From positions 1 to 43,416 of the forward strand of contig JADKBZ010000025.1 in the NCBI GenBank assembly GCA_016714815.1: DNA of 43,416 bases, in the 5' to 3' direction. The position numbers were made by a program, and so were the translations under genes. The notes beneath the pieces were generated by a model. That model made no database searches and had not been told where the DNA came from. It worked only from the letters and a program-made list of their open reading frames with translations. This stretch comes from Holophagales bacterium. Its GTDB lineage: Bacteria; Acidobacteriota; Thermoanaerobaculia; UBA5066. Shown piece after piece: positions 8,573-16,155 of this stretch (the stretch's first letter is position 1; every line of letters starts with the position of its first letter).

Positions 8573-10598
8573 GTGCGAAAAGGCAGGATTGCGACCGATA
8601 CCGCTTCGTTCTCGAACCGGAGGGGGCGCCGCATCTCGATCACCTGTGCCGTCCTCCTCCTCTCCGGCGGGGCGGTCCCGGTGGCGTCCGCGGTAGAGCC
8701 GGGCGCGCCGATCGCGTCGGCGCCGACCGTCGTGGAGTCCCCGCCGGTGCAGGTGAGCCGGCCGCTCAGATCCCTGCCGCTCGCCCCCCGGTACCTCGGG
8801 CCCGAGAAGCCGGCCCGGCCCCGCAGGAAGCCCGCCCACTCCGTCCCCGCAGCCGGCTGGAACGACGCGGCCACCGCGGTCGACCCGCTCCTTGCGCGCG
8901 CGGCGGACCCGACCGGGAAGACCCCCTCGCCGACGCTGAGCTTCGAAGGCCAGGGGAACAACTGCGGCTGCTCTCCCCCGGATACCGTCGGTGCGGCCGG
9001 CCCCAGCCACTACGTCCAGATGGTCAACGCGACCCAGCTCTCGGTCTACGACAAGTCGGGGACGCGCCTCGCCGGGCCGACGGAGTTCAGCAGCCTCTGG
9101 TCCTCCGGGGTCTGCGCCTCGAGCAGCGAGGGAGACCCGATCGCCGTCTACGACAGCCTCGCGAACCGCTGGCTCCTCACGCAGTTCTACTCGAACGGCG
9201 TCTGCGCGGCCCTCTCGACGACGTCGGACCCGACAGGGACCTACAACCTCTACAGCTTCGGGACGACGGAATTCCCCGACTACTTCAAGATCGGCGTCTG
9301 GTCCGATGCGTACTACATGGGTGCGAACGAGTCGAACTACGCGGCCTACGCGCTCAACCGGACGGCGATGCTGGCGGGAACGGCCGCCACCGCGATCCGC
9401 TTCACGATGGCGGACCCGCAGAACTTCCTGATGCCGGCGACGGTCGTCGGCCCCATGGCGCCGCCGGCCGGCGCCCCCGGGATCTTCTACACCTTTCTCG
9501 ACAACTCCTATCACGGGGTCGCGGCGGACCGTCTCGACCTCTTCCACTTCGTCCCCAACTTCGCGGCGCCCGCCAGCTCCACCTTCACGCTCGCAGAGAG
9601 CGTGCCGGTGACCGGCTTCACGTACACGGTCTGCGGCTTCTTCACCTTCAACTGCATCCCCCAGGGCGGGACGGGACAGAAGGTCGACGCCGTCTCCGAG
9701 TGGCCGATGTGGCAGCTGCAGTACCGGAACTTCGGCAGCGGCGTCGAGAGGCTCGTCGGGAACTTCTCGGTCGACGTCGGATCGGACCGTTCCGGGATCC
9801 GGTGGTTCGAGATGTCGAGGAGCGGGGCCGGGGCCTACGCGCTCGTGCAGGAAGGGACCCACGCGCCGGCCGACGGCCTGCACCGCTTCATGGGCTCCAT
9901 CGGCATCAACGGCAAGGGGGGGATCTCGCTCGCCTACTCCGCCTCCTCCGCGTCGGCGACGCCGTCGATCCGGTACGCGTCGAGGGCGGCGGGCGACCCG
10001 GTCGGAACCCTCCAGTCCGAAGTGACCCTCCAGGCGGGGGGCCGGCTCCCAGACGGGGAGCAACCGCTGGGGCGACTACAGCGCCCTGACCGTCGACCCC
10101 GCCGACGACTGCACCTTCTGGTTCACGACCGAGTACTACGGCGCGAACGCCTCCAATAACTGGAAGACGCGGATCGGGAGCTTCAAGCCGACCGAGTGCA
10201 CGGTGGCTCCCCCCTCGGGGGCCTCCTTCCATTCCGTGACGCCGTGCCGGGCCGTCGACACGAGAGGCGCCGACGGGACGTTCGGGGGGCCCGCGCTCGC
10301 GGCGGGCGCGATCCGGGCCTTTCCGCTCGCAACGGCGGCCTGCGGAGTTCCCGCCACCGCGAAGGCCGTCGCGGTCAACGTGACGGTCACCCAGCCGGGG
10401 GCGGCGGGCACGGTGAGCATCGTGCCATCGGACGCGGGGACGCCGCAGACGACCACGGTCGCCTTCCTTGCGGGCCAGACGAGAGCCGGGAGCGCCATCG
10501 TCGGGGTGGCCGCGGGCGGGCAGGCCTCGGTCTCCCTCGCGAACGGCTCCGCTTCGAAGACGCACGTCCTCATCGACGTCGCCGGCTACTTCGAGTAG
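8573..10598 (+). CDS. Secreted propeller-like protein with C-terminal repeated beta-sandwich domain; single frameshift
   Basis: GTG 8573, preceded by a G-rich binding site, begins an Arg-rich start and a hydrophobic signal (CAVLLLSGGAVPVASA). A TTG at 8540 is an alternative. Next is a long extracellular domain with GPSHYVQMVNATQLSVYDKSG, EGDPIAVYDSLANRWLLTQ and DYFKIGVWSDAYYMGANE, repeats that suggest a beta-propeller. At a run of six G (10036-10041) the frame changes by one extra base. The correct continuation reads GSNRWGDYSALTVDPADDC and then an approximately 115-residue domain (about 10225-10598) with VTPCRAVDTRG, VAVNVTVTQPG and HVLIDVAGYFE. That domain also ends the M28 peptidase at 29083. 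Corrected length is about 674 residues. An assembly error in the homopolymer is the simplest explanation. Confidence 0.72.
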
Positions 10599-10626
10599 TC
10601 CGGGTCCGGAAAGGGCGGGGGGCGGA

Positions 10627-10632
10627 TACGAT
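10627..10632 (+). promoter_or_regulatory. Putative -10 box (TACGAT), leaderless gene
   Basis: TACGAT ends 6 nt before the ATG at 10639, so transcription would begin at or next to the start codon. An identical hexamer precedes the M1 peptidase gene. No -35 was recognised. Confidence 0.35.
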
Positions 10633-10638
10633 GCGCGA

Positions 10639-11118
10639 ATGGCGCGATCCCTCCCCGCCCTGCTCCTTCTGACCCTGGCCTCGGTCTCCGTGGCCGCGCA
10701 GCCCGTCGCCGCCACGAGCCGCGTCCCCGCCCCTTCGGCGCTCGCCATCCAGGCGCGGACCCTGCTCGAAACGCAGGCGGCGGCCTGGAACCGCGGCGAC
10801 CTCGACGCCTTCTGCGCCGTCTACGCCGACGACGCTCTCTTCGTGACGGCGTTCGGGCTGACGAAAGGGCGCGCGGAGGTTCTCGCGCGCTACAAGACCC
10901 GCTATCCCGACGCGGCGGCCCGCGGGACGCTCTCGTTCGAGGTGCTCTCGGTCGACCTTCTCGATCCGGCGCCCACGAAGAAAACGCCCTCGGCGATCGG
11001 CCTCGTCGCGCGCTGGAAGATCTCCCACCCCGACAAACCCGCGGCGGAGGGGCTCACGCTGCTGAACCTGGTGAGGTTCCCGGCCGGCCTCCGGATCGTC
11101 CACGACGCGTCGATGTGA
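10639..11118 (+). CDS. Secreted SnoaL/DUF4440-like protein
   Basis: 159 residues. A signal peptide (MARSLPALLLLTLASVSVAA) precedes an NTF2-like domain: LLETQAAAWNRGDLDAFCAVYADDA, then FVTAFGLTKGRAEVLARYKTRYP, the classical SnoaL/DUF4440 opening and cone-forming helix. The rest forms the curved sheet (LIGLVARWKI-like strand, LTLLNLVRFPAGLRIVHDASM). Such domains bind small ligands or act as ketosteroid-isomerase-like enzymes; no role can be assigned. ATG 10639 is chosen because the signal peptide begins there and because of the box just upstream. It converges on the gene ending at 11182, with a strong hairpin between. Confidence 0.75.
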   Translation: MARSLPALLLLTLASVSVAAQPVAATSRVPAPSALAIQARTLLETQAAAWNRGDLDAFCAVYADDALFVTAFGLTKGRAEVLARYKTRYPDAAARGTLSFEVLSVDLLDPAPTKKTPSAIGLVARWKISHPDKPAAEGLTLLNLVRFPAGLRIVHDASM

Positions 11119-11140
11119 CGATGGAGTGACGAAGGGGGAA

Positions 11141-11173
11141 CCCGCCGGGCGCGCGCGGTGCGCACCCGGCGGG
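11141..11173. terminator. GC-rich hairpin between convergent genes
   Basis: CCCGCCGGG at 11141-11149 pairs with CCCGGCGGG at 11165-11173, and the interior GCGC bases extend the stem. It lies between the stops of two convergent genes (11118 and 11182), which fits a bidirectional terminator. No clear T tract follows on either strand. Confidence 0.55.
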
Positions 11174-11181
11174 CGGGCGGG

Positions 11182-12756
11182 TCAGGGCCGCTTGCGCTGC
11201 GAGACGGCGAACGGGTCCTGCGTGACGTTGTCGATGACGTAGGCGACGCCCCCGACGACACAGCCCGACGTGGCGTTCGTCAGGTGGACGGAGCCCGACG
11301 GGAGGCTGTTGCCGGTCGCGTCGCCGAGAGAGACCTGCACGTAGCGGGTGGCGGGGACAGTGAGGACGAGCTGGGTGCCGACCCGCTGGCCCTCGTCGTT
11401 GCGGGCCTCGACCTCGACGTTGCAGAGCTTCTCGCTCAGGTTGTAGACGCCGATGTTGGTCCGGAAGCCCGTGTCCTGCCGCACGCCCGTCAGGACGCCG
11501 GATTCGCCGGTGAGGAGAATCGCCGCCGACGAGGGATTGCGGACGTCCCCGGCGAGCGCGAACTGGCCGTTCGTGCCGCCGCCGGAGACGGGCGCCCAGG
11601 TCTTTGCGCCCGCGGTGACGTACCCGGTGGAGGAGACGAGGAGGGCTCCGAACGTCTGCTCGAGGCCGAACGCCGTCTTCACGACGTCGCGGATCGTCTT
11701 CGAGCCGTAGGCGGGCAGGCGGATCAGGGAGGACTCTCGCCGGCCGGCCGCCGTCCAGAGCTCCAGCCCGACCACAGTCTCCATCGACTGCATGCTCGAG
11801 ACGGAGAAGTCGGAGACGTAGGGGACCCCGGCCGCGTTCACGATGCTCGCCACCGAAGGGACGATGCTCGTGTAGCGCCACTCGGGGGCGTCGCGCTGGA
11901 CGAGGAGCTTGAGGGTGCCGCCCGGGCTCGGAATCGTGGCGGTCTCCCCGGCGGCGAGCGGGAACGGCCCATCGAGAGAATGGGCCGTCGGCGGGACGCC
12001 CGTGGCGGCGGAGACGACCATCGTCACCTGGCGGCTGATCGGAGCCTGGCCCTGGGCCGTCCAGGTCAGGACGACGTTCGTCGAGGCGACGGGTGCGGTG
12101 TAGGAGAACGCGGCCGACGGGCCGGTCGCCGTGGCGGGGTTCGCGTTCGTGCCGAGGCTCCAGCTGAACGTCCCGTCCGTGAGGAGCGTGTCGTTGAGAG
12201 CGTTGTAGGCCCGGGCCGAGACCTGCTCGCCGACCCGCACGTCGAAGGTGCTGCCGCAGGAGCCGCCGCCGGGACCCGGTCCGCCCGGGCAGAGGTCGAA
12301 GCCGTTCACGGCGATCCGGATCTCCGGGTCGACGATGACGGACGCGCCGGACACGAGGAGGCTGTAGGTCGTGCCGGCCGTCAGCGAGGCGACGAGGCGA
12401 CCGCGCGCGCAGGCGTTCGGGACGGGTGTCAACCCGCCGCAGGCGCCCGTGTAGAGGGTGAGGACGGGGTTGTAGCCGGCGGGGAGGCTCCCCGTCGTGT
12501 CGAAGGCGTAGGCGTCGGACGTCTCGGGGCGGAAGGTGTACCAGACGGACTTGCCGGGAGCGGGGGTCACGCAGGCGACGGCGGGATCGCCGTCGGCCGT
12601 GGCCTGGGTCGTGTCGACCGTCTGGTTGAACGGGAGCTCGAGGCCCGGAATCGTCTTCGCGGCCGAGCAGGCGTCGTTGGGAGGGGGAGCCGCGGCCGCG
12701 GAAAGGCCGAGCCCGAGAATCAGGGCCAGGGTGAGGGACGGAATCGGTTTCGCCAT
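11182..12756 (-). CDS. Secreted multidomain protein with Ig-like and C-terminal beta-sandwich domains
   Basis: 524 residues. ATG 12756 follows AGGAGG by a few bases and starts a clear signal peptide (MAKPIPSLTLALILGLGLSA). The first domain (PPPNDACSAAKTIPG ... YNPVLTLYTGACGG ... TTYSLLVSG) is the secreted pre-peptidase-like beta-sandwich found in many extracellular proteins. Next is an Ig-like region (RVGEQVSARAYNALNDTLLT, FSWSLGTNANPATATG). The C-terminal half carries RTNIGVYNLSEKLCNVEVEA and VPATRYVQVSLGDATGN, homologous to the whole mature part of the protein encoded at 15109. No catalytic motif was seen. It is probably a structural or adhesive exported protein; no specific function is claimed. 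Confidence 0.65.
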   Translation of the reverse strand: MAKPIPSLTLALILGLGLSAAAAPPPNDACSAAKTIPGLELPFNQTVDTTQATADGDPAVACVTPAPGKSVWYTFRPETSDAYAFDTTGSLPAGYNPVLTLYTGACGGLTPVPNACARGRLVASLTAGTTYSLLVSGASVIVDPEIRIAVNGFDLCPGGPGPGGGSCGSTFDVRVGEQVSARAYNALNDTLLTDGTFSWSLGTNANPATATGPSAAFSYTAPVASTNVVLTWTAQGQAPISRQVTMVVSAATGVPPTAHSLDGPFPLAAGETATIPSPGGTLKLLVQRDAPEWRYTSIVPSVASIVNAAGVPYVSDFSVSSMQSMETVVGLELWTAAGRRESSLIRLPAYGSKTIRDVVKTAFGLEQTFGALLVSSTGYVTAGAKTWAPVSGGGTNGQFALAGDVRNPSSAAILLTGESGVLTGVRQDTGFRTNIGVYNLSEKLCNVEVEARNDEGQRVGTQLVLTVPATRYVQVSLGDATGNSLPSGSVHLTNATSGCVVGGVAYVIDNVTQDPFAVSQRKRP

Positions 12757-12831
12757 CCGGGGGCCTCCTGTACCGAAAGGAAAAGTAGAGTCGGACGTAG
12801 TGTCCTCCAGGGCGCGGATCTCACGCGCGGC

Positions 12832-12837
12832 TATTAT
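12832..12837 (+). promoter_or_regulatory. Putative -10 box (TATTAT), near-leaderless
   Basis: TATTAT ends 8 nt before the patatin start at 12846 and is conspicuously AT-rich for this DNA. No -35 was seen at the usual distance. Confidence 0.35.
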
Positions 12838-12845
12838 TCCCGCCG

Positions 12846-15035
12846 ATGCAGAGGGTCGCCGGGGGCGCGTTCGCCGTCCTCCTCTTCCTCGTCGCGCCTG
12901 CCGCTCCCGCCGAGACAACCGGGCGGCCTCGCGTCGGTCTCGTCCTTTCCGGGGGGTCGGCCCACGGCCTCGCGCACGTCGGCGTCCTTTCGGTCCTCGA
13001 GGAGCTGCGGGTCCCGGTCGACGTCGTGGCCGGGACGAGCATGGGCTCCGTCGTCGGGGGCCTCTACGCCTCGGGAATGTCGCCCGCGGAGATGGAGCGC
13101 CTCGTCCTGACGGCCGACTGGGAGGACCTCCTCGACGACCGGCCCTCGCGCGACCGTCTCTCCTTCCGCCGCAAGCAGGACGACGTCCTCAACTACGTCG
13201 ATCTCGAGATGGGCCTGAGCGCGAGGGGGATCTCCTTCCCCTCGGGTCTCATCGCGGGGCAGAAGCTCGGGTTCCTGCTCAAGGCGCTGACCCTCGGGAC
13301 CGTCGGCGTCGCCCGCTTCGACGACCTCCCCATCCCGTTCCGCTGCGTCGCCACCGACATCGCAACCGGGGAGAAGGTCGTCCTCTCGGACGGAAGCCTC
13401 GCCGAGGCGATCCGCGCGAGCATGTCGATCCCGGGCGTCTTCTCGCCCGTTCCGCGAGGCGCCCGCCTCCTCGTCGACGGCGGGCTCGTCGAGAACCTCC
13501 CCGTCTCCGAGGCCGAGGAGATGGGGGCCGACGTCGTCATCGCCGTCGACGTCTCCAGCGACAAGTTCGACCCGGCGAAGCTGAAGTCGTTCGGCGGCGT
13601 CCTGAGCCGGATGGCGAGCCTCCCCGTGAAGCAGAACGTCACGAAGGCTCTCTCCCGGGCGGGCGTCGTCGTGGCGCCGCGGGTGGCCGACATCCCGTCG
13701 ATGGACTTTTCCCGCGGGGCCGCGCTCGTGAAACGGGGGGAAGAGGCGGCCCGGGCGATGGCGAAAGAGCTCGCGGCGCTCTCGGTCCCGGAAGAGGAGT
13801 ACCGCGCCTACCGCGAGAGGCTCAGGGGCCGGCGCCCCGACCCTCCCGTCGTCGACGCCCTCCAGACCGTGAGCGCCGGGGTCGATCCGAGGCAGATCGC
13901 CGCGCGCCTCGAGACGCGCGAAGGGCGCCCCCTCGACGTCGCGAAGCTGCGCCGCGACCTCGAGCGGATCTACGAGATGGGGGTCTTCGAGACGGTCGAG
14001 TTCCGCCTGCTCAGCGACGAGGGGCGGAGCGTCCTCGTCATCGACGCGAAGCCGAAGTCGTGGGGACCGACGTTCCTCCGGGTCGGGAGCGGGTTCGAGG
14101 CGAACTTCGACGGCGACGCGACGCTCGCGCTGCGCGGCACGCTGCACGCGATGCAGCTCAACCCGCTCGGCGGGGAGCTGAAGGCGACGCTGGAGCTCGG
14201 CACGGTTCCCGGCGTGAGCGTCGGGCTCTACCAGCCGCTCGACTACCGGGGCCGCTTCTTCACGAGCGCCGACGTCTCCTGGATCCGGACCCTCGCGAGG
14301 ATCTCGACCCCGGACGGGCTCGTCGGGGAGGGGCGCGTGGAGCTCCTCCAGGGAGTCGTCGACGCGGGGATCACCCTCGGCTCGTGGGGGCAGCTCCGCG
14401 CCGGCGCCTTTCGAGGGACGGGAACCGGAAAGCCGCTCGTGACGAACCTCCCTCTCGAGGAGCTGAGCATCGAGCTCGGCGGCGTCCTCGGCGCCGCGTC
14501 CGTCGACACCCTCGACGACCTCTCCTTTCCCCGGCGCGGCACGAAGGCGGAGGCCCGGATCGAGGCGTTCCTTCAGCAGCTCGGCTCGGAGGCCTCCTTC
14601 AACCGGCTCCAGCTCCGCGGCCTTCACGCGATCCCCGCCGGCTCCCGTTCGGCGATCCTCGTCACGGGCGGCTACGAGGACGCGATGGGGAGCCATCCTC
14701 CCTTCTACCTCCTGTTCACCCTCTCCGATTTCACGCGCCTGGCGGCCCTCTCCCGCGAAGTGAACGGAGGAGAGCGGGCGGCCTACGCCTCCGTGACGCT
14801 GCAGCACCGGATCGCGAGCCTGCCGACGCGCCTCGGCCGGGGCGTCTACGTCGGCGGCACGTTCGAGACGGGCCGCGTCTGGGCCCGGCGGGAGGAGACC
14901 GGGCTGGACGACATCCGCCCCGCGGGGGGCGTTTTCGCCGCAGCGGACACCGTCCTCGGGCCGATCTACGCCGGGCTCGGCGTCGGGTACGGCGGGAACG
15001 CGTCGCTTTTCGTCCTCCTCGGACGCCCCTTCTGA
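12846..15035 (+). CDS. Patatin-like phospholipase with POTRA and outer-membrane barrel (type V secretion-like)
   Basis: 729 residues. A signal peptide ends near PAAPAE. The patatin domain (about residues 27-310) has GTSMGS with nucleophile Ser65 and the DGG motif with Asp211 (LLVDGGLVENLP), together the Ser-Asp dyad. The oxyanion loop reads SGGSAHGLAHVG where many relatives have GGGARG. A POTRA-like segment follows (ARLETREGRPLDVAKLRRDL), then a C-terminal half of alternating strands ending in LFVLLGRPF with terminal Phe, as in Omp85/BamA barrels. This order matches type Vd proteins such as PlpD, in which the lipase is exported by its own barrel. Expected activity is phospholipase A or acylhydrolase at the cell surface. 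It starts 90 nt from a divergent secreted-protein gene. Confidence 0.88.
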   Translation: MQRVAGGAFAVLLFLVAPAAPAETTGRPRVGLVLSGGSAHGLAHVGVLSVLEELRVPVDVVAGTSMGSVVGGLYASGMSPAEMERLVLTADWEDLLDDRPSRDRLSFRRKQDDVLNYVDLEMGLSARGISFPSGLIAGQKLGFLLKALTLGTVGVARFDDLPIPFRCVATDIATGEKVVLSDGSLAEAIRASMSIPGVFSPVPRGARLLVDGGLVENLPVSEAEEMGADVVIAVDVSSDKFDPAKLKSFGGVLSRMASLPVKQNVTKALSRAGVVVAPRVADIPSMDFSRGAALVKRGEEAARAMAKELAALSVPEEEYRAYRERLRGRRPDPPVVDALQTVSAGVDPRQIAARLETREGRPLDVAKLRRDLERIYEMGVFETVEFRLLSDEGRSVLVIDAKPKSWGPTFLRVGSGFEANFDGDATLALRGTLHAMQLNPLGGELKATLELGTVPGVSVGLYQPLDYRGRFFTSADVSWIRTLARISTPDGLVGEGRVELLQGVVDAGITLGSWGQLRAGAFRGTGTGKPLVTNLPLEELSIELGGVLGAASVDTLDDLSFPRRGTKAEARIEAFLQQLGSEASFNRLQLRGLHAIPAGSRSAILVTGGYEDAMGSHPPFYLLFTLSDFTRLAALSREVNGGERAAYASVTLQHRIASLPTRLGRGVYVGGTFETGRVWARREETGLDDIRPAGGVFAAADTVLGPIYAGLGVGYGGNASLFVLLGRPF

Positions 15036-15043
15036 ACGAGAAA

Positions 15044-15067
15044 GGGCCGGGACGAGCGTCCCGGCCC
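15044..15067. terminator. Perfect 10-bp stem hairpin between convergent genes
   Basis: GGGCCGGGAC (15044-15053), loop GAGC, then GTCCCGGCCC (15058-15067) form a perfect stem. It lies between the stops at 15035 and 15109. Read on the minus strand it is followed by TTTCTCG, a weak T tract, so it may terminate both genes. Confidence 0.7.
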
Positions 15068-15108
15068 CGAGCCATCGGCGAGCACCCCGGAGGGTTGAGG
15101 CTGCAGTT

Positions 15109-15897
15109 TTACTGTGCGGCCTGGTAGACGCCGTCGTTGGTCTTGTTGTCGACGACGGTCGAGTAGACGAGAAGGCCACCGCCCTGCACTTCGAAGGTCA
15201 CGTAGAAGTCGGCGTGAACGGTGTTCCCGGCGGTAGAGGGCGGAATCATCGCGAAGGCCGCCTGCTGGACCTGGCTCCACGCAGGGATCGACCTCAGCTC
15301 CTGCCCGATGAGCACACCGGTCGGCGTGTACGCGCGGAAGGTCACGGTCTTCGTGTCGAAGCTGGGATTGAAGTAGCCGATGTTCGTGCGGCTCCCCTTG
15401 CCCATTGCGCGGTCGGCGTCGCTCGCGTTGGAGAGCTGGAGGAGGTTTCCGGCAGCGAGGACGTTCGAACCCGTGGCGTTGTCGACCTTCAGGAGGGTCT
15501 TTCCGTTGCCGGCCGCCGTCTGGTCGTTGACGACGGAGTGGAAGAAATAGGCCGGGCCGTTTGCCGTGATTCGCGCCGCGGCGAGGCCCTTCAGGCCGCC
15601 GAAGAGCGCGGAGAGGACGTTCGGGATGGTTGCGTGCGTGCGTGCGGGCACGGTGGCGGTGACCGTTGCGGTCGGAGCGGAGAGACCCGTCGAGTTCGAC
15701 ACGAAACCGTCGACCGTCAGGGTGATCTCCGAGTCGGACGGGTTCCGAACGCTCAGGACCGAGTAGTACTGGGCGCCGCCCAGGCCTTCCGAGTTCACGA
15801 CGGACGGGTACCAGACGACCGTCGGGTCGGCGGCGGGTGCGGCCGAGGCGGTGGCGAGGAGGGCGGTGAGGGACGCGGCGGTGACGAGGTTCTTCAT
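15109..15897 (-). CDS. Secreted protein with repeated Acidobacteriota-type beta domain
   Basis: 262 residues. ATG 15897 follows AGGAGAAG and begins MKNLVTAASLTALLATASAA, a clean Sec signal with cleavage near APA. The mature part is all beta: VVWYPSVVNSEGLGGAQYYS, NPSDSEITLTVDGF, THATIPNVLSALFGGLKGL, RTNIGYFNPSFDTKTVTFRA and a final VVDNKTNDGVYQ. Alignment by eye shows homology with the C-terminal half of the protein encoded at 11182 (RTNIG.YN, an IPAW/VPAT segment and a closing DN.TND/DNVTQD). No catalytic residues stand out. An extracellular structural role is the most that can be said. Confidence 0.62.
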   Translation of the reverse strand: MKNLVTAASLTALLATASAAPAADPTVVWYPSVVNSEGLGGAQYYSVLSVRNPSDSEITLTVDGFVSNSTGLSAPTATVTATVPARTHATIPNVLSALFGGLKGLAAARITANGPAYFFHSVVNDQTAAGNGKTLLKVDNATGSNVLAAGNLLQLSNASDADRAMGKGSRTNIGYFNPSFDTKTVTFRAYTPTGVLIGQELRSIPAWSQVQQAAFAMIPPSTAGNTVHADFYVTFEVQGGGLLVYSTVVDNKTNDGVYQAAQ

Positions 15898-16155
15898 GGC
15901 TCTTCTCCTGTCGTGCATTCGTTTCCGTGGACGCGCTCTCTACGGCGGCCCGCTGCCGGCCGGATCGCGTCGCAGACGCGTGCGTGAGCGCTGTCACAGG
16001 CGGGAATTCGCCGCCTCGGCACCACGTTGGACGAATCTCGGTCGGCCTCGAAGAAGGACCCGTAGGACGAACGGTCGTTCGATGGAAACGGCCTCTCGTG
16101 CCCGGCGGGCCGGGGACGGTACGATCCCGCGACCCGGGCCTTCGGGGGAGGAATC

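Noticed and set aside
16025..16050. A third copy of the sigma-associated element (GTTGGA followed by TC after ten bases)
   Set aside because: Only the first block matches; the second block (TCTCGCGSAGCTTAG) is not present.
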